A stretch of DNA of 64,000 nt from Neonectria sp. B-13 (Eukaryota; Ascomycota; Sordariomycetes; Hypocreales; Nectriaceae): positions 1,313,559 to 1,377,558 of the forward strand of contig NOKP01000014.1 in the NCBI GenBank assembly GCA_002682825.1, written 5' to 3'. This document shows positions 10,177 through 21,465 of the stretch, piece after piece (position 1 is the first letter of the stretch; each line of letters starts with the position of its first letter). Made by a program: the position numbers and the translations under genes. The notes beneath the pieces were generated by a model. The model ran no database searches. It was not told where the DNA came from and saw nothing but the letters and a program-made list of their open reading frames with translations.

Positions 10177-12072
10177 GATTATGTCGTGTTTGCTGCTTGA
10201 TTGCGTGAATGTGGAGAGGCGTGGATAAGGAGATTGATAGGGAGGTATATGTGGGTAAACAGTCGAAATTAAGCAAAAGAGACAACGTCGTTTTGGAAAG
10301 AAAAGTACGGTGTAGATATGCTGGGATCTTTTCTCTGTTCTGGTTTACTTGCAGAATTCCAACAATTTTTGCCTCAACGAGATTCAGTCCGTCGTCATTG
10401 TGGATAGGGCAGCGGGAAAAAGGGCAAGCTGCGATTGGAGCTGATGACATCAAGGTTCCCACAGCTTCGGCGGCCGTGTCAGATCCTTCAGCCCTTGACT
10501 CGTTTGCAATTGATCGACGCAAAGTGCGGCAATTAAAGTGGAGTGCGTGATAACACGTTCGACGGTTGGACGGTGTTTGAGGATGTACCTGTGAGTTCTC
10601 GACGCGTTTGCATGGATCTTATCATTTCACATGTCGGTGGTTGACCGTGATGTGGCTAGACGGAGCTGGTGGAGCACGTTTTATGCACCTAGGACACTGT
10701 CTGTCTGACAAGCCAGCATTAGGTCTCACCGCGGTTTAGTGGTGAGTTCCCTGCTATAATTGGGAGGACGGGGGGAATATTATGGACTTTTTAGGGGACT
10801 TCCACCACGTGGCGATGGCTGGTTGTCGAGGACCCCTACTTGGCTACGTAGCATGGCGAGTTTGGTGGGAAACGGACCGGTGGGTGTAGGGTGGCGGCGG
10901 CGACGAGCTCGGTGAGCCCCGAGGTGACAAGGTGAGGCGAGACAAGACACGACGGGACGGATTAGATGGTTATCTGGCGTCCAGCAAAAGACGCAGGATT
11001 TCTGGTAGTGCTCTACTACTTTGCTTCGCCCCTCTCATCGCCCCGGTTATAAGCCGGATTGAGCAAATTGGAGGGGTTCGCAGCAGGGTCTCAGGCACTA
11101 ACACGTCCTGCCCAGCCTTTATGGCAACCGTGTTATCCGCGAGGTTGCGGCACATACTGGAGTTTGTGGAGCTTCTTCAGCTCGGTCTCGTGCCAATCGG
11201 GGAGGGCGGGCGGCAATTGCGGAAAGTATTTTCATTGCTGACCTGCGATGATGTCAACATCTCCATCAGAGTTCCGTCTAGGGGTCCTCGGTGGCCTTTT
11301 CGACTCCACCAGTTCCTGGGTTTGTTCTGGACGACATCCACTTTTTTACGGCATCATTTCGGACACGGTGCTACCTGAGGCCTGATGTCTATCCATTAGT
11401 TACGTCTGTCGTCATACCGTAAAATCCCTTCAACCTTGTACTAGTGGTGGAGCCGCAGATGGAGGCTGATGGAGCCGCAGATGGAGCCTCAGACGGAGGG
11501 CTCACGTCACCGTACGGCGCTGGTGAAACGGACACAGAGCGACTTTTCCCGTTGGCGTCGAAGCCGTGCAAACGTTCGCCGACGGCACTGGTTGTCTCGC
11601 CTCGTCCTCTCCACTCTGGACGGGCGCTGCCACCTGTTGGCTGGTTGTGAATCGCCTCGAGCGGCTCAACCCCTGCTTGGCAGGAGTAGACGAGTTTGGT
11701 ACCGACAAGACAAGTATCAAAAGTGGGAACGGACCATGGCACTGGAGCTGACACGGAGCTGATAACGTATTTTCTGAATGTACCATTTGTACGGAGTACC
11801 TCGACGGGAGCCTGGCAAGCGCAGACTCGGACGGATGATAAGGCGTCAGACTTGGAGAGCAGGTTGATAAATACGGTTGGAATGCCCACTTATGACTTTT
11901 GCTCAGACACATCACACTCCTGTCCTCCGTTTCTATCCATTCTCTCCGTCCCCTCTTGTCAACATCCCTTGATAAGCTGAGCATGCCCTCCAACACCACA
12001 AACTAAGAACAAGACAAACTCTGCCTTAACTTTCAACCCTCCACCTCCACCTCCACCTCCACCTTCAACACC
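10177..12072. promoter_or_regulatory. Divergent intergenic region with stress-element-like motifs
   Basis: 1.9 kb between AKR (-) and HAD hydrolase (+). STRE-type AGGGG/CCCCT pentamers occur at 10793-10797, 10833-10837, 11029-11033, 11072-11076 and 11280-11284, with a CACGTG E-box at 10806-10811. A tandem GGAGCCGCAGATGGAG repeat is near 11449-11485. A (CCACCT)n pyrimidine tract (12038-12064) directly precedes the HAD ATG and probably lies in its 5' UTR. ORFs at 10932-11378 and 11389-11999 lack coding character. Confidence 0.4.
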
Positions 12073-13563
12073 ATGCCTGCCTACGACGAGTCTGACTTCG
12101 GTCACCCCGCCGACAGCCCCAACCCCCTCAGCCCTACCAGCAAAGCCACCTTCAACGGGGACCACAACGGCAACGGCAACGGCTACCAGCTACCAATCCC
12201 AGATGGCAAGAATGGCTCCATCGAGATCCCCGCCACAGTCTCCTCCATATCCGAGGCGTCCAAGTACATGCACAACCTGAGCGTGTCTCCCTCCATGCGC
12301 GACCGAAGGGGCTCCCGCAACTCCTTTGGCACCTCGCTCCCCATTCCCCGCGCCAAGAAGCACTCACGACTATCCTCCGTTCGCCATGCCGATGGCCAAC
12401 TATCGGGGCCGGGCCTCGCTCACCTCCAGCCCATCCGCGATCTCCTGGTGTCCCAGGCGCAGGCCGTCAACCCGCAAACTGTGGCCAAGGCCAAGAACAT
12501 GGCCTTTGCCTTTGACATTGACGGTGTCCTCGTCCACGGCGACCGCCTCATTCCCGAAGGTCGCCGCGCCTTGGAGATCCTGAACGGAGACAACGAGCTC
12601 GGCATCAAGATCCCCCACATCTTCCTCACCAACGGCTCTGGCAAGCCGGAAAAGGCTCGATGCGAGCAGCTCACCAACATCCTGCAGCAGCCTGTCTCCA
12701 CGGACCAGTTTATCCAGTCGCACACTCCCATGAGCGCCCTGTCCGAGTACTACAGCACCGTCCTGGTCGTAGGCGGAGAAGGCTACCGCTGCCGTGAGGT
12801 GGCCGAGCAGTACGGCTTCCGCAACATCGTCGTCCCCAACGACATTATCGCGTGGGACCCTACCATCGCGCCTTACCGCATTTTCACTGAAGAGGAGCGC
12901 GCCACGTCGCGACCACGCGATTTCACCAAGATCTGCATCGAGGCCATCATGGTCTTCTCCGACTCTCGGGACTATGCCACAGACATGCAGATCATCATCG
13001 ATGTCCTGCGCAGCAAGAACGGTCGCCTCGGAACCATCGCCGAAGACCCCGTGGCTGAGCGCATCCCCATTTACTTCTCTCAGGGTGATCTTCTCTGCCC
13101 TACTGAGCACCCTATTCCCCGCATGTCCCAAGGTGCTTTCCGCATTGGTCTTGAGGCCATGTACAAGGCCATGACCGGGGCCGACTTGGAGCGTGTCGTC
13201 TACGGCAAGCCTGAGCTGGCGACATACAAGTTTGCCGACGAGGTCATGACCAGCTGGATGCAGGAGCTTCACGGAGAGGAGAGGCTACCAGAGAACATCT
13301 ACATGATCGGCGACAACCCGGCTTCCGACATTGTGGGCGGCAACCTTTGCGGATGGAACACTTGCCTGGTCCGCACCGGTGTGTTCCAGGGTGGTGAGAA
13401 TGACGAAGAGAACCCTGCCAACTTTGGCGTCTTCCCCACCGTTTTGGATGCGATCAAGAAGGCCCTGCAGAATGAGCTCGGCCAGGATTTCAAGATGTAC
13501 TTTGATGAGAAGATCAACCCAGTGCTCCACGGCACTGAGTCCGATCATGCGGTGGTGGTTTAA
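12073..13563 (+). CDS. HAD-superfamily hydrolase, CECR5/YKR070W type
   Basis: Single exon, 496 residues. After a low-complexity N-terminal region of about 130 residues, HAD motif I is FAFDIDGVLVHG with Asp148 as expected nucleophile and Asp150 as acid/base. Motif II is the Thr/Ser of FLTNGSG. Motif IV is GDNPASDIVGGN near residues 417-428 (an acidic metal-binding pair). The family (class IIA HAD phosphatases, human CECR5/HDHD5 and yeast YKR070W) is mostly mitochondrial in fungi and humans, with uncertain substrate. The N-terminus here is Ser/Arg-rich rather than an obvious amphipathic presequence, so mitochondrial targeting is open. The ATG is preceded by a (CCACCT)n leader. Confidence 0.92.
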   Translation: MPAYDESDFGHPADSPNPLSPTSKATFNGDHNGNGNGYQLPIPDGKNGSIEIPATVSSISEASKYMHNLSVSPSMRDRRGSRNSFGTSLPIPRAKKHSRLSSVRHADGQLSGPGLAHLQPIRDLLVSQAQAVNPQTVAKAKNMAFAFDIDGVLVHGDRLIPEGRRALEILNGDNELGIKIPHIFLTNGSGKPEKARCEQLTNILQQPVSTDQFIQSHTPMSALSEYYSTVLVVGGEGYRCREVAEQYGFRNIVVPNDIIAWDPTIAPYRIFTEEERATSRPRDFTKICIEAIMVFSDSRDYATDMQIIIDVLRSKNGRLGTIAEDPVAERIPIYFSQGDLLCPTEHPIPRMSQGAFRIGLEAMYKAMTGADLERVVYGKPELATYKFADEVMTSWMQELHGEERLPENIYMIGDNPASDIVGGNLCGWNTCLVRTGVFQGGENDEENPANFGVFPTVLDAIKKALQNELGQDFKMYFDEKINPVLHGTESDHAVVV

Positions 13564-14405
13564 GCGTGCATTAGCGAACATTAACTGATGATTGGGAAAG
13601 GCGTTTTTCTTTTTCCTAAGGGAATGGGATAGACTTAGACATGAATTTTTAAGACATGAAACAAACATTTCAAACAAATTAATTGTCTCTCTTTCCGTTG
13701 TGACGAATGAACTATGTTATGAGACGGAGAATGTTTCTACGACTCGAATGTGAAACTGCTCTTCCTTGCGAAAGTATTCCTAAAGAAAACAGCGGGAGCT
13801 GAATTACCAAGTCTACTTCTACCTAGAGAATGCAGTACTGGTAAAACCTCGAAGGCCCTGTTATGAGTCGTAAAGATATCGCTAATGGAACTGAAGACTA
13901 CCGATAAGTTTGATATGGAAAGGGGTATGAATGCTCATGTTGACAAAATGATTTTACGATCCCGACTTAGCCGCAATTACGGTAGTACATGTCACCTATG
14001 GGATCTATCAGGTCATTGATAAATACTAGGTCGTGTCAGATCTTTTGAGAATTCTTCTTAACTACAGTTTGTTGTACCTGGCAGGCAAGTTGTATCTGTA
14101 TCTCAAGATAGTAGCTTTGAATAGATACTACAAGTCGTCAAATTGGGCCGAGTTGAGACTGCTCTTGCCCCCTACCTATGCCATGGATTCTTGCAATCAT
14201 TTCAGCCTATTATGAAAACGTTAATGATCATTTGATAAAATCTGAGCCTTGAAGAAGCTAGAGCATATGTTTGAGCATTCGCTAAGTCCTTGGTTCGACG
14301 TTACAACGAGAATGGTCAGGTGCCGTCTAAGATCTAGGGGATACCCCAATACTCAATTCCTTTCTACTATCTGTTCTACCATGCCCAATTTCTTTCTTCT
14401 TTGAA
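13564..14405. other. Convergent intergenic region
   Basis: About 840 bp, AT-rich, between the 3' ends of the HAD hydrolase and the TIM-barrel gene. Only short spurious ORFs; no RNA gene or repeat recognised. Confidence 0.45.
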
Positions 14406-15685
14406 TTAGCTGCTCTTTGCCCATTCCTCAAACAGAGGCTGCAGGCGGGCTCCTTCAGTGTCCGCCACCTCTGAAAAGTCTCTTGCTGATCCAAACGGAT
14501 GATAAGGGAAGGGACTGAGGAAGAAGATTAGGTGCGTTGGGGACAAATGGGGAAGACCTATGGTGGAATCATAACATTGAACATACCCATACTCAGGGAC
14601 CCAGGTGATTGGGTCATTGGACTTGTGAGCCTTGATGCAGTCTTTCCAGAAATTCTCAAAGAATGCCCTCTCTGCGGCGAAGGCGGGATTTGTGGGGTCA
14701 GGGCACTGCGATGACTGAGTTGTGCCCATGCGCGCGTGAATGTGGGAGACCTAGGTGACCGTGTCGTCAGTAAGAATACGGCAGGAGGAGTTTCTCGATT
14801 AACCTACGTGTGGAATGATGGCTTTAAGTATTTCCTTATCCTCCTCTCCCTGATCCAGGAGACGCTCACAGACTACGACCCAGTGAGAAATATCCGCAGT
14901 AATTCGCAAACTGACAACAAAATTAGCACTAAGACGATATACGTTCTAGGAGGGAACTTGCCTGGGTACTTGGCCCAGGATGTAGGATGCTGCATATGGG
15001 TTGAAGAGGGCACGTAGTCTATGTGTTTCATGGCGGACTTTTCCCTCCAGACCTAGTTCGGCATCGACCTTAAGAGTACCTTTGTAGAACTCGACTGCCT
15101 GGTCGAGCGTCCAATGGTCGCTATGAAGTGAATGTTAATAGGGGTCTGTGAATTTGGAACAGCAAAGTGAGCAGGAGAAGACATTGTTTTCAATGACGTA
15201 CCTCCCAGACTGTGCATTATAATTGAACGGCTTGAGGGCCTGTGCAATCTGGAGCTGTTCTCGATATTGTCCGAGGACAACGTCTGGAGTGAGCCCCGTC
15301 GGTCTGGGACCGGCGTATCCTGGCCATCCCGCGTGGAGGCTGAAATACTTGGTTAGCCAAATGCACCGGAATATTGAGATTTTAACACTCATCGTTGGGG
15401 TACTCACAGAACGCTGACTTCGAGCCCAGCATCTTCACAGATGCGTCGTAGAGCGGGCAAGTTTGGGCGGGACAGACCAGAAAAATCGATTTCGACTCCA
15501 ACTGATTGTAGAGAAGTCATTCATCGTTAGTCCACTTACGTCGTGGATACTGGGACTGGGAATGAGGAAGAGAGGAACATACAGTAGCCCTGCTTTTTCA
15601 GGGTAGGGAACCACGTTTTCCAGTTGTCAAAGTTGGGGCCGGGTTCGATACCCCAGACAGTGCGGAACCGTAATACTTCAGGCAT
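14406..15685 (-). CDS. Sugar phosphate isomerase/epimerase-like TIM-barrel protein
   Basis: Multi-exon gene of the xylose-isomerase-like TIM barrel family (AP_endonuc_2 fold). Exons, read by hand: start MPEVLRFRTVWGIEP at 15685; GVEIDFSGLSRPNLPALRR; LLHAGWPGYAGPRPTGLTP; DHWTLDQAVEFYKGTL; LRITADISHWVVVCERLLD; VSHIHARMGTTQSSQCPDP; and PFPYHPFGSARDF to the stop. Metal ligands typical of the family are visible: Glu in GVEID, Asp in ITADISHW, His in HIHAR and Glu in WVPEYG. Six introns are needed; one (14911-14961) uses a GC-AG pair with the strong AG|GCAAGT donor. The product is probably cytosolic and acts on a keto sugar or its phosphate; the substrate is unknown. Its nearest neighbour 3' is convergent and functionally unrelated. 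Confidence 0.85.
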
Positions 15686-17329
15686 GATGATGGACGAGAA
15701 ACGGGAAAACGGGAGATTTTGGTGTATTGTTGGAGGAAAAAGAATTGACAACTGCCGGTGCGAGAACCTGAGAAGTCGAGTTGCGGATCGAGGCCCTGCT
15801 TTCTACCATCAAGTAAATGAATGCCAAGCCCCCCCGAGCTCAGGCCGATCCCCCGAATGTGAGCCGCTGGATCGGCGGCGCGGAAAAAAATGCCCTAAAC
15901 AGCAAACTTGCCTAATTGGACAACCTGCCGCATCTGGATGCACGGCGACGATGCTAGCCGTACGCTAGCTTTTCGGGAAACATCTCAATTGCAAGGCGTG
16001 ATTTGTCTCACATGATGATGGGGAAAGATGTTTGGAAGCCCGGCGTCAAGTCCGATGAGAGGACATGACCCTGAGCATCGGTTTGAGTGGTTCTGTTCAT
16101 TTTGTGTGTATTTTGGTACTGTGCATGTCGGGAATGTCCACTTCCCCGCTCCACGATGTTTTGTTAACTGTTCGTATAATCAGGGATTGGATCAATAGCC
16201 AGTTGTTGTGTATTGGTATATTTGCACTGGAGAAACACAAATTGGGGCATGGGCTCCGGGGAATCAAGTACTTGTTTTGGCCTTGGGACAGTGTCCGGGG
16301 AAAAGCCCGCCCAAGCCAAGTTATCAGCTGGTTACTACCGGGCTTGGCTTCAATAAGTGGGCGGCGATGTAGTACTCTACAGCGAGCATGCGGCCTACAG
16401 TACGTAGCGCATTTACCTGCGCGGCGTCAGCCTCAAGGCTACTTCATCTGCGTGCGGAGAAGACAAGAACTGGACGACATCGGGGGATGGCATTTGGTTT
16501 TATTAAATTATCCGAGAATGGCGGGAATGGGGAGACGTGCAAGCAGCTCTCTCCACCTGGCTGTTGTAGATTTAATGCCCGCTTGAGGCTGTTATCCCCC
16601 ACCTTTGGCGAGATGCGATGCGGATCACTCACTGCTGGGCTTTTGGCTAGCAGATTCCGTGAAGCCAAGTGATTTCTATGTGAGAATGATGGTACAAAAG
16701 GTAGAGTCTAAAACGAAGAAGAAGAAGGAGAAGAAGAAGAAGAAGGAGAAGAAGAAGAAGAAGAAGAAGAAGAAGAAGAAGAAGAAGAAGAAAACCACTG
16801 AAGGCGTCCCTAGAAGACGGCGTCACGCCACTAGACGGACTTTGCACCTAGAACGCTATCAATGTCAGACCTGCGTTCTCAGTGACCTCTGTGACAACTG
16901 GGCGGGGGTAATGCCGTGCAAGTTGCAACATTGTAACCCAACTTCTGCAGTGTCACTTTACACTTGCGAGATATGGTCCCTTTCCCTGTCAGGATATCTA
17001 CCTGCTAGCTCGTGTCTCCCCACGCACGCTCCGAACCGCCACCCCCGCACCATCCCCGCCTCCACTTGCGACTAGTCTACCTAGAGGAGTGGAAGTCTAG
17101 AAGTGGAGGTCATCGAATCTGGAAAGAGTTCCCCGAAAGCTCCTCTCTCAGGCATTCTCGCCGGCATCTTGCGTTGGCCACCTTCCCCGCAATGACGGCC
17201 ACGAGGCCGAGCCATGTCCGAATGCCAGCCCGAGGACATAAATGCCCTTCACATACTGTCAACACCAGAGAGCTTTCTTTCTCAAGTCTTCATACCTCTA
17301 TCTGAATTGCATCACCGCAGCCATCCACC
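15686..17329. other. Divergent intergenic region with GAA microsatellite
   Basis: 1.64 kb between two divergent genes. It holds a polypurine (GAA)n tract at 16715-16794. ORFs here have no recognisable domain. The segment near 17230-17329 is probably the dehydrogenase promoter (ACATAAAT at about 17236, then a CT-rich leader). Confidence 0.4.
16715..16794. repeat. (GAA)n polypurine microsatellite
   Basis: An 80-bp run of GAA/GGA triplets with only a few interruptions. The all-purine strand could form triplex (H-DNA) and is likely length-variable. Confidence 0.95.
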
Positions 17330-18968
17330 ATGACGTCCCACACCCACACCCACACCATGAAGGCTGTCAACTACCATGGGCCTTACCAGGTCAAGGTCCA
17401 GGAGATTGAGAAGCCGAAGCTAGAGCACCCCGATGATGTTATTGTCAAGGTCACGACTGTGAGTACCCCGCCCCGCAGATGTCTACAGTGCACAGTCTGA
17501 CGGCATATTCAGTCTGCCATTTGTGGCTCCGATCTCCAGTAAGTGATACAATGAGATGGCAGGTGTAAGCGAAGGCTCACCAGGATGCAGCATGTACGAA
17601 GGCAGGACCGCAGCTGAGCCTGGCATCACCTTTGGTAAGCCACTAGCTAGACGAGACGAGGCAACCCGCTGACAGGTCCAGGCCACGAGAACATGGGCAT
17701 TGTTGAGGAGCTCGGTGAAGGTGTCACTCTCTTGAAGAAAGGTGACCGTGTTGTCATGCCTTTCAACGTTGCCGATGGCCGATGCCGAAATTGCGAGGAA
17801 GGCAAGACGGCCTTTTGCACCGGTGTGAACCCGGGATTTGCTGGTGGTGCTTATGGTCAGTTGTCTCACATTGGAGACGTTTCTCTAGGCTGACATCATT
17901 ATAGGTTATGTTGCCATGGGTCCGTATCGTGGAGGTATGTTGGCCTCATCTCCCCACCGATGGAAACTGAGCCATCTAACTTGACATTCAAGGCCAGGCC
18001 CAGTACATCCGAATTCCTTATGCCGACTTCAACGCTCTGAAGCTGCCGCCCGGCAAGGAGTTTGAGTCCGACTTTATTCTGCTTGCAGGTTAGTGCAACT
18101 CTTGGCGCATGAGAAAACTGCGAATACTGACAATACCTTTAAGACATCTTCCCCACTGGTATGGAAACCAAGCTCTCCTCGTACCCAAGTTTGAAGTCTA
18201 ACCTTGAACAGGCTGGCACGGTGTTGAGATCTCTGGCTTTCAGTCTGGAGAGAGCGTTGCCGTGTTCGGCGCCGGTCCTGTTGGCTTGATGGCCGCCTAC
18301 TCTGCGGAATTGCGTGGAGCCTCCCGAGTCTTCGTTGTTGACCGCGTTCCGGAGCGACTGGAAGCTGCTGCCAAGATTGGATGCACTCCCATTGATTTCA
18401 CCAAAAGCGATGCCGTTGACCAGATTATCAAACTGAACGGAGGCGAGGTTGACCGTTCAGTGGATTGTGTTGGCTACCAGGCTGTTGACAAGGCTGGTTC
18501 GTCAGAGGTGCCCAACATTGTTCTCGAGAACATGATCCGAGTTACTAGGGCCTGTGGCGGGATGGGAATTCCCGGTCTCTACGTTCCTAGGTTTGTGCTT
18601 CCCTGATACTATAGCGATAGTTACTGACCCTGCTCATCTGTAGCGACCCTGGTGCTCCCGACGACACTTCGGCGAAGGGAATGATTAGTCTCAGCTTTGG
18701 AAAGCTCTTTGAAAAGGTAGGTTGCTCATCATGTCTGATGATAAATTCTAACAGGTTCCTACAGGGACTCTCCATCGCCACCGGCCAATGCAACGTCAAG
18801 TCCTACAACAGATATCTCCGAGACTTGATTATTTCAGGAAAGGCCAAGCCAAGTTTTGTTGTCTCCCATGAGATCAACATTGAAGATGCGGAAATTGCAT
18901 ACGAGAAGTTTGACAAGAGAATCGATGGCTATACCAAGGTTCTCATCCACCCGAACGGCGGATTTTAG
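17330..18968 (+). CDS. Zinc-dependent alcohol dehydrogenase, glutathione-independent formaldehyde dehydrogenase-like
   Basis: Ten exons separated by nine short introns; the spliced frame reads MKAVNYHGPYQVKVQEIEKP, SAICGSDLHMYEGRT, TFGHENMGIVEELGEG, a structural-zinc loop with CRNCEEGKTAFC, a Rossmann segment VAVFGAGPVGLMAAYSAEL, and a C-terminus ending FDKRIDGYTKVLIHPNGGF. Catalytic-zinc ligands Cys (ICGSD) and His (GHE) are present. The position before CRNC is Asp (VADGRC) where many relatives have Cys, so the structural zinc may be held differently. Family members oxidise formaldehyde or other short aldehydes/alcohols with NAD+. The first ATG (17330) adds an unusual HTHTHT stretch; a second in-frame ATG at 17357 begins the conserved fold. 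It converges on the aminotransferase gene. Confidence 0.9.
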
Positions 18969-19330
18969 TGTGGGATATCAAATATGGGATGGTATCATAA
19001 CAACGAAAAAGTGCTAGTAGGGGTTTTAGCGGGATACAACAAGTACCATCTGTATATCTAGGGCGTTGAGATACTTTAGGAGAGTCTATCAAATCATCAT
19101 CATCGAAAAGGGTTCATGTAGATATGAGTGTATAAAAAAGTAGCAAGAAAGAGGTCGGTAAGATCAAATGCTGAACTAAAGAAGAAGAATTCATCACTCA
19201 GAGCGTTTAAGTCTTTGCATAGGCTTGGTAGTGAATATGTTTGGTGCTTAAATTAGAATCCCATCTGGTCTACTTCGTAACTCTATAGTTGTGAGGTTGG
19301 TCCCACCCTTTGTATACTTCCACCCCGTCT
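18969..19330. other. Convergent 3' intergenic region
   Basis: About 360 bp between convergent stop codons, AT-rich. No other feature seen. Confidence 0.5.
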
Positions 19331-20647
19331 TCAGTTCTCCTGTGACAAGACAAATCCGAAAGCATCATCGAGAATCTTCAACCCCTCGTCGATCTCTTCT
19401 GGGGTCACTGTAACAGACGGAGCAAGGCGGAACACCCCGCCCATTCCCGGCAGATTGACAACATTGCATGACAATCCCAGCTCCATGGCCTTGTCGGAGA
19501 CCGCTTGGCCGAGATCAGACCCCGGTGCCTTGGTTTTGGCGTCCGAGATGATCTCAATGCCCTGGAGAAGGCCACGACCACGAACGTCGCCGATACACCA
19601 GTATTTCTCCTGAAGTTTCAACAAGCCTGCACGGAGCTGGGCGCCGCGATCCAAAGCTTTCTGGCATATATCATCGCGCTCCACAATTTCGAGGACCTTG
19701 TTGCCGACAGCAGCCGTCAGAGGGTCGTTGAGATGAGTGGTCAGCCACAGGAAGCCGGCCTCTTTGCAGCCCCTCTCGATCTCGGCGGTGGTGGAGACCG
19801 AAGCAAGTGGTAGACCACATCCAAGTGTCTTTGACAAGGCAAGGATATCAGGGACGACGCCTTCGTGCTCAAACGCGAACATCTTGCCGGTACGACCAAC
19901 ACCCGTCTGAGCTTCATCCATGATAATAAGCATCCCGCGCTTCTTGCACTCCTCGCTCATCCGCGTCAGATAACCTTGGGGAGGATCAAGGATTCCTCCG
20001 GTGCTAAGAATGGGCTCCATGATGAAAGCAGCGAGCGACCCGACACTCTGTCGATCAATCATAGACCAGCCAAAATCTAGTTCAGTCTCCCAGTCGTAGG
20101 ACCCATCGCTATTTCGGAACGGAGAGCGGTAGGCATAGGGCGCTGGGAATGCTAGTTGACCGGGCATGGTAGGACCGCCGTTCTTTCGACCCGCGGAGAA
20201 GGTCGCTGCGCCGGCGCCCTGAGTCAAGCCGTGATAGCTAGCTGAGAAGGCCACGATCTCGAACTTGCCGGTGTAGCACTTGGCCATCTTAATGGCGGCC
20301 TCGGTGGTCTCAGATCCAGTGTTGAGGAAGAATGACTTTTGCAGAGGAGATGGGAGGAATCGAGCGAGTCTCTCGGCGAGGTTGACCACAGGGTGGGTTA
20401 TCATGTTGCTCAACAGGTGATCAAGCTCGGAAACGTATTTCTTGACAACCTCGACAATCTCGGGATGAGAGTGTCCCAGAAGAGAGCTCATTTGGCCCGA
20501 GGTGAAGTCGAGGATCTGCTTGTTGTTTTCATCGTAAAGACGGGTGCCTTGTGCTCTGGTGATGATAATGGGAGAAAAAGGGACTCCTGTGCTCATCAAA
20601 TACTTGTCGGTCTTGGACCAGAACGTGGCGGTGGCTTCGGAAGACAT
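19331..20647 (-). CDS. 2,2-dialkylglycine decarboxylase-like class III aminotransferase
   Basis: Single exon, 438 residues from ATG 20647; a further upstream in-frame codon at 20674 is GTG, and the 20647 start aligns with the bacterial family N-terminus (ATATFW near residue 10). The PLP lysine is Lys273 in LSKTLGCGLP; the PLP-nitrogen aspartate is Asp244 in IIMDEAQTGVGRTG. The decarboxylase-pocket Gln52-Met53 (FTSGQMSSLLG) and the C-terminal Arg (VFRLAPSVTV) known from dialkylglycine decarboxylase are present; the pyridine-stacking aromatic at 138 is Tyr rather than Trp. The family couples oxidative decarboxylation of 2-aminoisobutyrate or isovaline to amino transfer onto pyruvate. Function is inferred from these residues; a plain class III aminotransferase is the alternative. 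No targeting signal seen. Confidence 0.9.
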   Translation of the reverse strand: MSSEATATFWSKTDKYLMSTGVPFSPIIITRAQGTRLYDENNKQILDFTSGQMSSLLGHSHPEIVEVVKKYVSELDHLLSNMITHPVVNLAERLARFLPSPLQKSFFLNTGSETTEAAIKMAKCYTGKFEIVAFSASYHGLTQGAGAATFSAGRKNGGPTMPGQLAFPAPYAYRSPFRNSDGSYDWETELDFGWSMIDRQSVGSLAAFIMEPILSTGGILDPPQGYLTRMSEECKKRGMLIIMDEAQTGVGRTGKMFAFEHEGVVPDILALSKTLGCGLPLASVSTTAEIERGCKEAGFLWLTTHLNDPLTAAVGNKVLEIVERDDICQKALDRGAQLRAGLLKLQEKYWCIGDVRGRGLLQGIEIISDAKTKAPGSDLGQAVSDKAMELGLSCNVVNLPGMGGVFRLAPSVTVTPEEIDEGLKILDDAFGFVLSQEN

Positions 20648-21465
20648 GACGAGCAAAGATGAGTGCAACGGCACGTTGGATGAGGCAAAGATGGTGTTCT
20701 GTCAAAAGAATCGGTTATGTTGGGTCAATGGTAATCTATTATAAGGGCAATCCTCCCGCGGGAAACATGAGTGGCGAGAGTTGCCCGCGGAAACCACATT
20801 TGGTGGAGTTCGGTGTGGTCGACTCTCCACAACGGCGATGACGCATCCTTTCTTGTGTTTTGAAAACAAGTGATACCTAGAAAGTGATTTGAGCTGCCTG
20901 GGATGGCAAGTATAGCGAGGGTGGTGCGTGACATATCTGCCGAGATCACCAGCCTTGTGAGTCAAGGAGCTGCTAGAACGATATGCCTACTCCGTGAAGG
21001 ATGAGGAACAATGTTCGACGACTGGAGAGCCTTTTCGTTGACCTACGCTGAAACATTATTTACTGACCTGCCTCATTTGACGGACATGCGATATGCATAT
21101 CTTGGCAGATAGAGAGCCAGGCCGTCATTCAGCCATGTGGAGTACACACCATGATGTGACAGTTTGCCGCGGCGGTGAGGGAAAAACGCCGGCCGCGGAA
21201 ACCATACCCGTACCCCACAAGTAATAGCGGATAAGACTTGTTGCAAGTCTGGTTTCAGTTGATTAAAAGCTTTATGTTGAACCCGTGGCTGGGAAATATG
21301 TTGAAGTAGAATTAATACTGAGATGTTATTCTTCGCAGTGATGAAAGCAATGTGCCTTGAAACTAGCTTGTCTAGCTACTTGTGTTTGTACTAAATACTA
21401 AGACGAACTGGGCAATTTGGGTGATAATAAGCTCATCCTTATAGCTATCGCTATGCAGCGAGAAA
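20648..21465. other. Intergenic region, aminotransferase promoter side
   Basis: About 820 bp between the aminotransferase start and the MFS transporter stop, both on the minus strand. It should contain the aminotransferase promoter. No repeats or RNA genes were recognised. Confidence 0.4.

Noticed and set aside
10932..11378. 148-codon open frame between AKR and HAD genes.
   Set aside because: No domain and random-like composition; lies in the shared promoter.
15641..15655. GGGTTCGATACCC, tRNA T-loop-like word.
   Set aside because: It lies inside the TIM-barrel coding exon (GIEPGPNF) and has no matching tRNA arms.
20648..20674. Longer N-terminus for the dialkylglycine decarboxylase-like enzyme.
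   Set aside because: The 20674 codon is GTG, and the family N-terminus aligns with the 20647 ATG.
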